NCBI GenBank assembly: GCA_903907745.1
Contig: CAIVPF010000073.1
Location: 1 to 64,000 of the forward strand
Length of the DNA stretch: 64,000 bases
From: an uncultured Cytophagaceae bacterium
GTDB lineage: Bacteria > Bacteroidota > Bacteroidia > Cytophagales > Spirosomataceae
Reading direction: 5' to 3'
Part shown: positions 30,764 to 41,398 of the stretch, piece after piece
How positions within the stretch are numbered: the stretch's first letter is position 1
How the letters are laid out: each line of letters opens with the position of its first letter
The notes under the pieces: generated by a model
The model's input: only the letters and a program-made list of their open reading frames with translations
What the model was told of the DNA's origin: nothing
Database searches by the model: none
Made by a program: the position numbers and the translations under genes

Positions 30764-31465
30764 TTAGTTTAAAGTCAAAATAAAGGCACCCAAAATGGCA
30801 CCTGCCGCTGGACCCAACACGGGAATCCATGCATAGGACCAGTCAGAGCTTCCTTTGTTTGGAATAGGTAAAATGGCATGCATGATGCGTGGGCCCAAAT
30901 CACGAGCAGGATTAATCGCATATCCTGTGGTTCCGCCTAAGCCTAGGCCAACTGCCCACACTAAAATCCCCACCAAAAATGGCCCTAAACCATGTTCGAT
31001 GCTCGAAAACGAGCCTAAAGCCACAATAGCTAAGGCAGAAGCAAAAGCCTCTGAAATAAAATTAAAAAGGGTATTCGGTATAGCTGGATCGGTACAAAAA
31101 GATCCTTTGATAGCTCCAGCGTCTTCTGTGGCGTCATAATGGGGTTTGTAGTGCAACCAAACTAATAATTGACCTAGCATCGCGCCGAGTAATTGAGCGC
31201 CTACGAAAGTTGGGAACAAAGACCAATCACCAGATTTCACACATCCTGCGATGGTGACGATGGGATTTAGATGCGCGGCAGCACTACCGAAATAGGTAGA
31301 AACAAAAATACCCATGGTGACAGCGAAGGCCCAACATGCGGCGATTGCAAGTAATCCAGTCCCATTTCCTTTGGTTCCTTTTAAAACAACATTGGCTACG
31401 ACTCCGTTTCCAAGGTAAAGAAGTGTGGCAGTTCCAGCGAGTTCGCCGATAAAAATTGATGACAT
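30764..31465 (-). CDS. glpF: MIP/aquaporin family glycerol facilitator
   Basis: AAAHLNPIVTIA and GYAINPARDLGPR (NPA-type motifs). Confidence 0.93.
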   Translation of the reverse strand: MSSIFIGELAGTATLLYLGNGVVANVVLKGTKGNGTGLLAIAACWAFAVTMGIFVSTYFGSAAAHLNPIVTIAGCVKSGDWSLFPTFVGAQLLGAMLGQLLVWLHYKPHYDATEDAGAIKGSFCTDPAIPNTLFNFISEAFASALAIVALGSFSSIEHGLGPFLVGILVWAVGLGLGGTTGYAINPARDLGPRIMHAILPIPNKGSSDWSYAWIPVLGPAAGAILGAFILTLN

Positions 31466-31558
31466 AGTTTTAGGTTCTTAATTTGGTTTTTCAAAACTAT
31501 GAAATCTTCGCAATAAAAAAATTATCTTTGATTTCAATTTTTAAAGATCACGCACGAT

Positions 31559-32584
31559 ATGCGAGAAGATTATTTAACCGGTGATTCGGAATCCTTAAAT
31601 CCACAGGAAAAAGAGTTCGATAAGGCTTTACGGCCTTTGAGTTTTTTCGATTTTTCGGGCCAAGGAAAAATTGTGGACAATTTGAAAATTTTCGTCGGTG
31701 CAGCCAAAGCGCGCGAGGAGGCCTTGGATCACGTCCTCTTGCACGGGCCTCCGGGTTTAGGGAAAACGACTTTATCGCATATTATTGCCAATGAATTAGG
31801 GTCTACTTTGCGAATTTCCTCTGGCCCTGTACTCGATAAACCTTCAGATTTGGCGGGTTTGTTGACCAATTTGCAACCCTTTGATGTATTATTTATCGAT
31901 GAAATTCATCGGTTAAACCCCATCGTAGAAGAATATTTGTATTCAGCGATGGAGGATTATAAGATTGATATTATGTTGGATTCCGGTCCAAACGCGCGGT
32001 CGATCCAAATTGGTCTCAATCCATTTACATTGATCGGCGCCACAACGCGCGCCGGATTATTGACATCTCCTTTGCGGGCTCGTTTTGGGATTAATGCACG
32101 TTTGGAATATTATGATGCGGCTTTATTGACGAAAATTGTCAAACGATCGGCGGCTATTTTGAAGATGCCGATCGATGAGAAGGGTGCCTATGAAATTGCA
32201 CGTCGGAGCCGTGGTACGCCTCGAATTGCCAATAATTTATTACGTCGGACACGGGATTTTGCTCAAGTAAAAGGTTCTGGGATCATTGACATCGACATTG
32301 CGCAAATTGCCTTAAATGCCTTGGATGTGGACCAAAATGGCTTGGATGAAATGGATAATCGGATTTTGATGACGATCATCGATAAATTCAAAGGTGGCCC
32401 CGTGGGCTTGAGTACCATCGCCACGGCCTGTGGGGAAGAGGCCGAAACCATCGAGGAGGTATATGAGCCATTCTTAATCCAAGAAGGTTTTTTAAAACGT
32501 ACCTCGCGAGGTCGTGAGGCGACGGAAAAGGCCTATCGGCACGTGGGCATCGAACCGAAACCACAAACAGGAAGTTTATTTTAA
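31559..32584 (+). CDS. ruvB: Holliday junction DNA helicase RuvB
   Basis: [52 protein letters not shown]. Confidence 0.98.
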   Translation: MREDYLTGDSESLNPQEKEFDKALRPLSFFDFSGQGKIVDNLKIFVGAAKAREEALDHVLLHGPPGLGKTTLSHIIANELGSTLRISSGPVLDKPSDLAGLLTNLQPFDVLFIDEIHRLNPIVEEYLYSAMEDYKIDIMLDSGPNARSIQIGLNPFTLIGATTRAGLLTSPLRARFGINARLEYYDAALLTKIVKRSAAILKMPIDEKGAYEIARRSRGTPRIANNLLRRTRDFAQVKGSGIIDIDIAQIALNALDVDQNGLDEMDNRILMTIIDKFKGGPVGLSTIATACGEEAETIEEVYEPFLIQEGFLKRTSRGREATEKAYRHVGIEPKPQTGSLF

Positions 32585-32598
32585 AATTCATCAATCAT

Positions 32599-34701
32599 AT
32601 GTTAAACAATCGTTTTTTCTGGCTCCTATTGGGGCTCAATTTCTCCGCTATGGCGCAAATTAAATATCCGCAAACGCGCGAAGTAAATCATGTAGATGTC
32701 TACCACGGCGTGACGGTGGCAGATCCCTATCGCTGGCTCGAAGATGATACGAGCGAAGAAACCAAGGACTGGGTCAAGGCTCAAAATGTGGTGACCTTTG
32801 GTCAATTGGATCAGATCAGCTCGCGCGATTGGTTCAAACAACGCATCAAAACCCTGAGTGATTATGAGAAATTAACCGCACCCTTCAAAAAAGGGGATTG
32901 GTATTACTTTTATAAAAACAGCGGTTTGCAGAATCAATCGGTCTTGTATCGCCAAAAGGGTTTAGAAGGCAAGCCAGAGGAAGTTTTAGATCCGAATAAA
33001 TTATCCACGGATGCGACTACCCGACTCACTATTTTTAGCCTCAGTAAAAATGGCAAATATGCCTGTGTGGGTTTAAGTAAAGGCGGGAGCGATTGGCAAA
33101 ATTTCTATGTCCGCGACATGGAAACTGGTAAAAATTTGGACGACGAATTGTTGTGGGTCAAAGTCAGTGGCGTGGCTTGGAAAGGCGACGGCTTTTATTA
33201 TTCCCGCTATCCCGCACCTGAAAAAGGGAAGGAATTGAGTACCAAAAATGAGTTCCATCAAGTATGGTTTCACCGGGTCGGGACCTCCCAAAATCAGGAT
33301 TTACTCGTGTATGAAGATGTTAAAAATCCTCAGCGTTTCCATACGGTATCTACCTCTGACGATGAAAAATATGCCTTTTTAACCATCAGCGACCGGGGCA
33401 AAGGATTGGATGGGAATGCACTTTGGTATTTGTCCACATCCGCACCTGGGGCCGCTTTCAAAGCCCTCATCGCTGAACCGGGGAAATACCATTATTCTGT
33501 GGTTGACAACGATGGTGATTTAATTTTAGTGGAAACCAATGAAGGTGCACCCAATCAAAAAATCATACAAATCAATCCCAATCATCCTGAAAAGGCTATG
33601 TGGAAAACGATTGTCGCGGAAAAAAAGGAGCCTTTACAAGGTGTGAGCACGGTGGGTGGCCGTTTGTATTTGAATTATTTAAAAGATGTAAGCACTCAAA
33701 TCAATATATGTGATTATCAAGGGAAGGCATTAGGCATTGTTCAATTGCCAGGCCTTGGGAATGCCAGTGGATTTGGGGGTGAGAAGGAGGATAAAATGGC
33801 TTTTTTCACGTATTCGTCCTTTAATTTTCCGCCGACAATTTACCACTATGATGTGGCCAAAAATCAATATAAGCTTTTTCAACAACCGAAATTGGCCTTT
33901 AAGCCCGAGGATTATGTAGTAACCCAACAATTTTATCCTTCCAAAGATGGCACCAAAATCCCTATGTTCATTGTCAGCAAAAAAGGCTTGGTGTTGAACG
34001 GAAAAAACCCGACGATTTTATATGGCTATGGTGGATTTAATATTTCCTCCATGCCCACATTTAGTGCGAGTTTAATTCCTTGGATGGAAAAAGGCGGCGT
34101 TTATGTAGTAGCGAATTTACGTGGAGGAAGTGAATATGGCGAAAAATGGCATGAGGCCGGGATGAAATTAAAAAAGCAAAATGTGTTTGATGATTTTATC
34201 GCAGCGGCTGAGTTTTTAATCGTGAAAAAATATACTTCACCGAAATATTTAGCGGCCTCAGGTCGGTCGAATGGCGGTTTATTAGTCGGTGCGGTGATTA
34301 ACCAGCGCCCCGATTTATTTGGGGTAGCCCTTCCTGGCGTAGGTGTGATGGATATGTTACGCTTTCAAAAATTCACGATTGGTTGGAACTGGATTGCCGA
34401 TTATGGCAGCAGCGATCAGCCGGAGGAATTTAAAGTGCTGCGTTCTTATTCACCTTTGCATAACATCGAGGGGAAGAAATATCCGGCTACGTTAATTTAT
34501 ACGGCTGATCATGACGATCGTGTAGTACCAGCACATTCATTTAAATATGCGGCGACCCTTCAGAAAAAGAATACATCGGATAAGCCTATTTTAATTCGAA
34601 TCGATACAAATAGTGGCCATGGATCTAGCAATACGGCGAAATTAATTGATTTGACGGCCGACATGTATGGATTCACGCTATTCCATATGGGTATCAAATA
34701 A
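32599..34701 (+). CDS. Prolyl oligopeptidase family serine peptidase (S9A)
   Basis: YPQTREVNHVDVYHGVTVADPYRWLED, GRSNGGLLVGAVINQRPDLF, SGHGSS. Confidence 0.95.
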   Translation: MLNNRFFWLLLGLNFSAMAQIKYPQTREVNHVDVYHGVTVADPYRWLEDDTSEETKDWVKAQNVVTFGQLDQISSRDWFKQRIKTLSDYEKLTAPFKKGDWYYFYKNSGLQNQSVLYRQKGLEGKPEEVLDPNKLSTDATTRLTIFSLSKNGKYACVGLSKGGSDWQNFYVRDMETGKNLDDELLWVKVSGVAWKGDGFYYSRYPAPEKGKELSTKNEFHQVWFHRVGTSQNQDLLVYEDVKNPQRFHTVSTSDDEKYAFLTISDRGKGLDGNALWYLSTSAPGAAFKALIAEPGKYHYSVVDNDGDLILVETNEGAPNQKIIQINPNHPEKAMWKTIVAEKKEPLQGVSTVGGRLYLNYLKDVSTQINICDYQGKALGIVQLPGLGNASGFGGEKEDKMAFFTYSSFNFPPTIYHYDVAKNQYKLFQQPKLAFKPEDYVVTQQFYPSKDGTKIPMFIVSKKGLVLNGKNPTILYGYGGFNISSMPTFSASLIPWMEKGGVYVVANLRGGSEYGEKWHEAGMKLKKQNVFDDFIAAAEFLIVKKYTSPKYLAASGRSNGGLLVGAVINQRPDLFGVALPGVGVMDMLRFQKFTIGWNWIADYGSSDQPEEFKVLRSYSPLHNIEGKKYPATLIYTADHDDRVVPAHSFKYAATLQKKNTSDKPILIRIDTNSGHGSSNTAKLIDLTADMYGFTLFHMGIK

Positions 34702-34707
34702 ACAAGA

Positions 34708-34733
34708 AAAAGGTCAGGAAGTCCTGACCTTTT
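34708..34733. terminator. Bidirectional Rho-independent terminator
   Basis: AAAAGGTCAGGA-ag... perfect stem (AGGTCAGGA/TCCTGACCT) flanked by A and T runs, between convergent genes. Confidence 0.85.
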
Positions 34734-34763
34734 CTGTTTTCAAACCTTAAGCGAATTGAATAA

Positions 34764-35606
34764 TTAATCTATTTTAACCCGACGAACGGCTCCGTCGTTT
34801 CCTTGGCTTACGCGGATGAAATACACCCCTGCGCCTGATTTTTTTAGGTCGATTTGTCCTAAGTAAACGCCTTGAAAGTCTTTTAATTGTTCCGTTGCGA
34901 TTTCTTTTCCATTCACATCACTTACGGCGATGCTCACATTCCCTTTTTCTGGGACATTGAAACGGATGTTTAATTTTCCATTGAAAGGTTTATTGGGATA
35001 AGCAAAAAGTCCTTTCACCGTTTTCGAGGCTTGTTTCATGTGCTCTTCCATCATGTCTTTTCTCTTTTTACGGAAAGCTTTCATTTGAGCGCCCATGGGG
35101 CCATTCATTCCGGCACCCATGCGCCCTTTAAATCGCATCGGACCGTCAATAAGGCCTGGACCTCCAGGTCTTTCGATTTGAATATTAAATGATTCTTCTG
35201 GACCACCTTTTCCGTCTTCTATGACGATTCCACCTTCTTTTCCGCCATCATTTTTAAATATCATGATGTCTTTCGGAGCATTTCCGTTGCGAAGAATTCT
35301 CATGCGACGCTGCACGGGATCTTTTGGACCCTCTGGGCCGGTGATTGTCGTGCCTATACTTTTGTTGACATCCACTCGGACGATTTTATTTTTTCCGCCA
35401 GAAGCAGAAATATTGATGTCTAAGGAATCAGATAGTTTTTTAATCTCTTTATCAGCCTGATTGATATCTGCAAATTTGCGTTCAATGACTTTTTCTTTGC
35501 CGTTTTCGATGATGACAATTTTAACAGTCGCCTCTTTTTTTTCCTGTTGGGCCCAGGCCTGTACCGTGCAAACGCTTAAAAGTGCGCTGATGAATAGATA
35601 TTTCAT
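34764..35606 (-). CDS. Secreted Met/Gly/Pro-rich protein with T9SS type A sorting domain
   Basis: Signal peptide; C-term YPNKPFNGKLNIRFNVPEKGNVSIAVSDVNGKEI...GAGVYFIRVSQGNDGAVRRVKID; internal Met-rich basic stretch. Confidence 0.75.
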   Translation of the reverse strand: MKYLFISALLSVCTVQAWAQQEKKEATVKIVIIENGKEKVIERKFADINQADKEIKKLSDSLDINISASGGKNKIVRVDVNKSIGTTITGPEGPKDPVQRRMRILRNGNAPKDIMIFKNDGGKEGGIVIEDGKGGPEESFNIQIERPGGPGLIDGPMRFKGRMGAGMNGPMGAQMKAFRKKRKDMMEEHMKQASKTVKGLFAYPNKPFNGKLNIRFNVPEKGNVSIAVSDVNGKEIATEQLKDFQGVYLGQIDLKKSGAGVYFIRVSQGNDGAVRRVKID

Positions 35607-35741
35607 ATTTTTTTGATTTTGAGTGCTGCAAACTTACTAAATCCTTAAGAAATTAGATTGTTAAAGAATGTTAAGAGCTTTAAAGAAAGGAATTTGATAT
35701 AAAATATCTTGTAAATTTGAACTCTTTAAAATGTTTTTCAC

Positions 35742-37550
35742 ATGTCCCAACGAAAAATCAGGTTAATCATAAGTGCCATGGCTTTTGCCTTATTGGGCCT
35801 TATTGCCTTTCAGGCCTATTGGCTTGGCTTCATGTTGGAAACTAAAAAGGAACAATTTGCGGCCGATGTGCGCTCGAGTTTGGACCAAGTGGTCCGTAAA
35901 TTAGAGAAACAAGAATTATTCATTCTGGCTCAAAAACAAAAAAAATTAGAAGCCCAGCAAGAAAAATTAGCCTCCGTTACCCAAAAATTATCCACCAAAC
36001 CAAAGCCGGTTAAGCCCCAACAAGAATCTATTCCTGACCAATTAGCCTTAGCTTTTGCGAATGAAAATCTAGATATCCAACGGTCCTTTCAAGAGGAAAT
36101 CCCCAATGACATTGTCTATGTTCGGAAATCAATTCTATTGCCCAACGGACAAGTCGCCGAAATTACGGAACAATATGAGGTGAATAACCAGGTCGAAAAT
36201 ATTACTCGGAGGTTACGTGAAGAACAACAATTGAACGAGTTGTTTACCGGAAATCAACCTAAAATCTTAAAGGAGTTAAATCGCATAAAGAACCGAAGAA
36301 ATAAACCTTTGGTTCGTCAGCGCCAAAAAGTCTTGAACGCGATTTCGAAAATTAAAAAAGCTGGTCAGGAGCGCATTCAGAATTTGCAGGGAAACGTGGA
36401 CAAAGAGAAAGCGGAGAAACAGGAACTTCAAAAAGTCTTGAAAAAAACCGAAATGGCAAAGGAAGTCTTTGCGGATTTTTTGTTTAAAGAGCGCCCGATT
36501 GAACAGCGCGTTTCACCTAGTTACATCGACAGCCTCATCAAACGGGAACTAAAAGAAAAGCAGATCGATTTGCCCTATGTCTTTGGGATTGGATCTAATC
36601 AGAAACAAAAGCCTTGGGTCTACGCGTCCTCACCCTCGTTAAAACGTCCGGAAGTACAACAGGCGGCCTTTATTTCTCCCTTGTTTCCGAATGATTTGAC
36701 GAATACGGGTCATGTGCTTGAGGTGTTTTTCCCGGCGCAAAAGGCTTATATCTGGCAAACGATGGGTCTAAGTTTAGTGGCTTCGGGTATGTTGTTACTG
36801 ATTATGTTGGCCTGTTTTTATGTGGCGGTCAATACGATTTTAAAACAAAAGAAATTGGCCGAAGTAAAAAATGATTTCATCAATAACATGACGCATGAAT
36901 TCAAAACGCCTATTTCGACGATTTCGTTAGCGACCCAATTGATTCAAGACGAGCCGCAGGTAGCTAAGAATGAAAATATTTTGCGCTATTTGGGCATTAT
37001 TAAGGATGAAAATATTCGCTTAGGAAGGCAAGTGGAGCGTGTGCTTCAAACCGCCCAAATGGAAAAGGAAAATGTGATTTTGAAAAAAAGGACTTTGGAT
37101 ATGCATAATTTGATCCAACAAATTGTAGCGATTAACGATCCTTTATTACAAGCCAATCATGGAAAAGTAAACTTGTTTTTACAGGCAAATCCATCCTTGC
37201 TCCCGTTGGATGAGGTCCATATTTCAAATGTCTTAAATAACTTATTGGACAATGCGATTAAATATTCGCTGTTTATGCCCAGTATTACGATTGCAACCGA
37301 ATCGCGAAAAGGCGAATTTCTTATCTCGGTGACGGATCAAGGGATAGGTATGGCAAAAGATGTTTTAGGCTCCGTTTTTGAACCATTTTACCGAGTACCC
37401 ACGGGAAATGTACACAATGTCAAAGGTTTCGGTTTAGGTTTAAGTTATGTTAAAAAGATCGTGGAGGCCCATGGGGGACAGGTTTCAGTGAAAAGTAAAT
37501 TAGGGGAGGGTAGTACCTTTGAAATCTCATTGCCTTATGGAAACGAATAA
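35742..37550 (+). CDS. Sensor histidine kinase
   Basis: H-box NNMTHEFKTPISTI, N-box NVLNNLLDNAIKYS, GLGLSYVKKI; two TM flanking a coiled-coil-rich sensor region. Confidence 0.95.
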   Translation: MSQRKIRLIISAMAFALLGLIAFQAYWLGFMLETKKEQFAADVRSSLDQVVRKLEKQELFILAQKQKKLEAQQEKLASVTQKLSTKPKPVKPQQESIPDQLALAFANENLDIQRSFQEEIPNDIVYVRKSILLPNGQVAEITEQYEVNNQVENITRRLREEQQLNELFTGNQPKILKELNRIKNRRNKPLVRQRQKVLNAISKIKKAGQERIQNLQGNVDKEKAEKQELQKVLKKTEMAKEVFADFLFKERPIEQRVSPSYIDSLIKRELKEKQIDLPYVFGIGSNQKQKPWVYASSPSLKRPEVQQAAFISPLFPNDLTNTGHVLEVFFPAQKAYIWQTMGLSLVASGMLLLIMLACFYVAVNTILKQKKLAEVKNDFINNMTHEFKTPISTISLATQLIQDEPQVAKNENILRYLGIIKDENIRLGRQVERVLQTAQMEKENVILKKRTLDMHNLIQQIVAINDPLLQANHGKVNLFLQANPSLLPLDEVHISNVLNNLLDNAIKYSLFMPSITIATESRKGEFLISVTDQGIGMAKDVLGSVFEPFYRVPTGNVHNVKGFGLGLSYVKKIVEAHGGQVSVKSKLGEGSTFEISLPYGNE

Positions 37551-38247
37551 GCAGCCGCATATTTTATTGGCGGAAGATGATCCGAATTTAGGTTTATTGT
37601 TGGCCGAATTTTTGCGTAAAAAGGGCTTTCAAGTGACCTGGGCCCAAAACGGTGATGAGGCATTGGATTTTTTTGTGCAAGGGACTTTTGACCTTTGTGT
37701 CCTAGATGTCATGATGCCTAAAAAGGATGGTTTTACTTTGGCGAAGGATATCCGTGCGAATCATCATCAGGTTCCTATTATTTTTCTTACTGCCAAAGCG
37801 ATGGAGGAAGATACCCTACAAGGCTTTAAAGTAGGAGCGGATGATTATTTGACGAAACCTTTTTCGATGGAGGTATTAGTCGCGCGGATGGAAGCTGTTT
37901 TACGTCGTTCGCATTCCGATAAGACACTGCCTGCGCTGGCGGATGAAATAAGCTTGGGTTCTTTTCGCTATTTTCCTCAGAAGATGCGTTTGATTTTGGA
38001 GGGTCAGGAACAAAAATTCACGCCCAAGGAAAACGAGTTGATGAAATTACTGTGTGAAAATTTGGGCCGACCGGTTAGCCGCAGTTATGCACTCAAATTA
38101 ATTTGGGGGGATGACACCTATTTTAACGCCCGGAGCATGGATGTGTACATGACGAAATTACGCAAGATTTTAAAAGAAGACCCTCGCGTACAATTAATTA
38201 ATTTGCACGGCGAGGGCTTTCGATTGAGTGTCGAGGGAATTAGCTGA
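37537..38247 (+). CDS. OmpR-family response regulator
   Basis: REC (LLAEDDPNLG, LDVMMPKKDG, LTAKA) plus trans_reg_C winged helix (KENELMKLL...YMTKLRKIL). Start ATG at 37537, overlapping the kinase by 14 bp. Confidence 0.95.
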   Translation: METNKQPHILLAEDDPNLGLLLAEFLRKKGFQVTWAQNGDEALDFFVQGTFDLCVLDVMMPKKDGFTLAKDIRANHHQVPIIFLTAKAMEEDTLQGFKVGADDYLTKPFSMEVLVARMEAVLRRSHSDKTLPALADEISLGSFRYFPQKMRLILEGQEQKFTPKENELMKLLCENLGRPVSRSYALKLIWGDDTYFNARSMDVYMTKLRKILKEDPRVQLINLHGEGFRLSVEGIS

Positions 38248-39511
38248 TATGTGTAAATCCCGTATAAGGCACTAAAACCTCTGGCATTTTAATACCATCT
38301 GGTCCTTGATTGTTTTCTAAAATAGCGGCGACGATCCTCGGCAAAGCTAAGGCTGAGCCATTCAATGTGTGACATAGGATTGATTTCCCGTCGACCTTCG
38401 TTCTTAACTTCAATCGGTTCGCTTGGAATGTCTCAAAATTAGAGACAGAACTTACCTCCAACCAGCGATTTTGTGCGCCGGACCAAACTTCCATATCGTA
38501 AGTTAAGGCCGAAGCAAAGCCCATATCTCCTCCGCATAAACGTAATACGCGATAATGTAAACCTAATTTTTGAAGGATACGCTGAACATGTTGAGACATT
38601 TCCTCTAACGCTGCATAGGAATTTTCGGGCATTTGAATTTGTACGATTTCGATTTTATCGAATTGATGCAAGCGGTTTAGTCCACGTACGTGAGCACCCC
38701 ATGAGCCAGCTTCCCGACGAAAACAAGGGGTGTGACCTACGTTTTTGATGGGTAATTCTTTTTCGTTCACGATGACATCCCGGTATAAATTTGTGATGGG
38801 CACCTCGGCAGTTGGGATTAAATAAAGTCCTTCTTCTTTAGTGACGTACATTTGGCCTTCTTTATCGGGCAATTGTCCCGTACCAAAACCTGAATCCTCA
38901 TTGATTAAAATGGGCGGTTGGATTTCATAATACCCCGCATGGATGGCTTCGTCTAAGAAGAAATTAATTAGGGCGCGTTGTAATCGAGCTCCTTTTCCTT
39001 TGTACACGGGAAATCCAGCACCGGTTATTTTATTACCTAAATCAAAATCGATGATATCGTATTTTTTAATTAAATCCCAGTGGGGCTGGGCGTCGGAAGC
39101 CAAGCTTGGCACGGAACCCCATGTGAAGGTAATCTCGTTATCCTCTGCGGTTTTTCCTGCTGGAACGGAGCTGTGAGGAAGATTAGGCAGTGTTACCAAA
39201 AGGTCCAGCATCGCCTTTTCAGCCACTTTCGCTGCTTCCTCGCGTTCTTTAATGGTGGATTTTAAGGCAGCCGTTTCACTGCGTTTGGCCTCGGCTAATT
39301 CTTTTTGGCCGGATTGCATGAGACCACCGATTTCCTTGGCTGCGGCATTTGATTTTTCTAACAGCGCTTCCGCTTGTTGCAACAAAGTTTTGCGCGCATC
39401 GTCCATCGAAAGCACTTGGTTCACGATTTCCGCGGCATTAGCCACGTGTTTTTTGCGTAAGCCTTGGATGGTCACCTCGGAATTGGCACGGATAAATGGA
39501 ATCGTTAACAT
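38240..39511 (-). CDS. serS: Seryl-tRNA synthetase
   Basis: TAEVPITNLYRD, CFRREAGSWG, NGSALALPRIVAAILENNQ. Confidence 0.98.
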   Translation of the reverse strand: MLTIPFIRANSEVTIQGLRKKHVANAAEIVNQVLSMDDARKTLLQQAEALLEKSNAAAKEIGGLMQSGQKELAEAKRSETAALKSTIKEREEAAKVAEKAMLDLLVTLPNLPHSSVPAGKTAEDNEITFTWGSVPSLASDAQPHWDLIKKYDIIDFDLGNKITGAGFPVYKGKGARLQRALINFFLDEAIHAGYYEIQPPILINEDSGFGTGQLPDKEGQMYVTKEEGLYLIPTAEVPITNLYRDVIVNEKELPIKNVGHTPCFRREAGSWGAHVRGLNRLHQFDKIEIVQIQMPENSYAALEEMSQHVQRILQKLGLHYRVLRLCGGDMGFASALTYDMEVWSGAQNRWLEVSSVSNFETFQANRLKLRTKVDGKSILCHTLNGSALALPRIVAAILENNQGPDGIKMPEVLVPYTGFTHIS

Positions 39512-39520
39512 AGCCTGAAT

Positions 39521-40840
39521 TTAAAAAAGTCCTTCATTTAATGCGTTTAATGCATCATTTTTATGTACTGCATCGACCAAAAGCGAAATATTATGTTCCG
39601 ATGCGCCATAGGAAATCATGCGAATCGGAATATTTTTCATCGCGTTCAAAACCTTGATGGCGATGCCTGCTTTGTCTGCCCAGAAATTACCTACGATGCA
39701 AATAATGACTTGATCATTATCGGGATCCTCTAATTCCGCAAATTCGCGTAATTCGGTCATGATGGCATCCAAATGCGTCGTTTGATCGATGGTCACAGAA
39801 ACCGAAACTTCGGAGGTCGTAATCATATCCACCGGCGTTTTGTATTTCTCAAAAATCTCAAACACACGCTTTAAAAACCCGTAAGCATTTAACATGCGGG
39901 TTGAATGAATGTAAATGGCAGTGATGTTATCCTTGGCGGCAATGGCTTTGATTTCAATGTTGGTCGTCTTTTCAGAAATCAAAGTTCCAAATGCGCTCGG
40001 TTCCATGGTATTTTTTAATCGAACCGGTACGCCTTTCATTTTAGCTGGCGTGATCGTACTTGGATGCAAGATTTTCGCACCAAAATAGGCGAGTTCGGCG
40101 GCTTCAGCAAAAGACAATTCGCGAATCGGGAATGTATTTTTGACGATACGTGGATCGTTATTATGCATGCCGTCGATGTCCGTCCATATTTGAACTTCCT
40201 CGGCTTGTATGGCTCCACCGATCAATGAGGCCGTATAATCCGAACCTCCGCGTTTTAAATTATCAATTTCCCCAGCTGGATTCCGACAAATAAATCCTTG
40301 GGTGATAAAAATCTGTTTGTTTCTCACGGGCGCGATTACCTTGGCTAGATTGACTTCGATTTGTGATAGGATCGGTTCATTATCTTCGTCGATGACCATA
40401 AAATCCAAGGCCGGCAATAAGTAGGAATCCACGCCTTCTTCTTGCAAATAAGCCTCAAAAATTTGGGTAGACAATAATTCTCCCAAGGCCACCATTTCCT
40501 TTTCCTGTTTACTCGTATAGGGTGCGGTGGCGATTAATTGCTCAATCACATTAAATTCTTTGCTTAAAATTGCTTGGCCTTTGGCTAAGCCTTCTGTGGA
40601 GCTATATAATTCCTGAATGAAGCTTTCATAATGCGCACGAAGAGCTGCTGCCTTGTCCTTGGCGTCCTGGATTTGTAAGGCGATGATGGATTCTGAAATC
40701 AAAAGCAGCGTATTGGTGCTGCCTGAGAGTGCGGATAAAACGACAATTTTAGGCTTTCCATCCTCCGTAATGAGGTGACGAATGGATTGCATTCTTTCCG
40801 GTTTCCCAACGGAGGTTCCTCCAAATTTCCAAACTTGCAT
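39521..40840 (-). CDS. lysC: Aspartate kinase
   Basis: VWKFGGTSVG, KRGGSDYTASLIG, tandem ACT regions. Confidence 0.95.
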   Translation of the reverse strand: MQVWKFGGTSVGKPERMQSIRHLITEDGKPKIVVLSALSGSTNTLLLISESIIALQIQDAKDKAAALRAHYESFIQELYSSTEGLAKGQAILSKEFNVIEQLIATAPYTSKQEKEMVALGELLSTQIFEAYLQEEGVDSYLLPALDFMVIDEDNEPILSQIEVNLAKVIAPVRNKQIFITQGFICRNPAGEIDNLKRGGSDYTASLIGGAIQAEEVQIWTDIDGMHNNDPRIVKNTFPIRELSFAEAAELAYFGAKILHPSTITPAKMKGVPVRLKNTMEPSAFGTLISEKTTNIEIKAIAAKDNITAIYIHSTRMLNAYGFLKRVFEIFEKYKTPVDMITTSEVSVSVTIDQTTHLDAIMTELREFAELEDPDNDQVIICIVGNFWADKAGIAIKVLNAMKNIPIRMISYGASEHNISLLVDAVHKNDALNALNEGLF

Positions 40841-40846
40841 ACGTAA

Positions 40847-41326
40847 TTATTTAATAGCTAACATCTTAATGGCTGTTATGGCCGCTTCATCGCCCTTATT
40901 GCCATGTTTTCCGCCCGCGCGGTCCATGGCTTGTGCCTGGTTGTTCGGAGTTAATACCCCAAATATCACCGGCTTATCATATTTCAAACTGACGTTTGTG
41001 ATCCCATCCGCGACCGCTTGGCATATAAAATCAAAATGCCTCGTTTCCCCTTGAATCACACAACCCAAACAAATCACCGCATCCACATCGGCCTTTTGGG
41101 CCATTTTTTGGGCGCCTAAACTCAATTCAAAACTCCCCGGCACGGTAATCGTATGGATGTTTTCCGCGACTGCGCCATGGGCTAACAAAGTTTGTAGGGC
41201 ACCCGCATAGAGGGCTCCTGTCACTTCGGTATTCCATTCGGCGACGACAATCGCAAATTGTTTATCCTGGATGTCAGGTAAATTTGCGGTTGAAAAGTCA
41301 CTTAAATTTTTATGTACAGAAGACAT
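40847..41326 (-). CDS. ribH: 6,7-dimethyl-8-ribityllumazine synthase
   Basis: VPGSFELSLGAQKMA, CLGCVIQGETRHFDFI, FGVLTPNNQAQAMDRAGGKHGNKG. ATG at 41326; the track start at 41332 is a TTG. Confidence 0.97.
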   Translation of the reverse strand: MSSVHKNLSDFSTANLPDIQDKQFAIVVAEWNTEVTGALYAGALQTLLAHGAVAENIHTITVPGSFELSLGAQKMAQKADVDAVICLGCVIQGETRHFDFICQAVADGITNVSLKYDKPVIFGVLTPNNQAQAMDRAGGKHGNKGDEAAITAIKMLAIK

Positions 41327-41346
41327 ATTCAATGGGGTTAAATGAA

Positions 41347-41378
41347 TAAGGGATAAAAGCGTTTGCCCTTATCCCTTA
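41347..41378. repeat. Perfect 10-bp inverted repeat in the ribH leader
   Basis: TAAGGGATAA-aagcgtttgccc-TTATCCCTTA between two minus-strand genes. Confidence 0.8.
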
Positions 41379-41398
41379 CACATATAATGCTTGTATGT

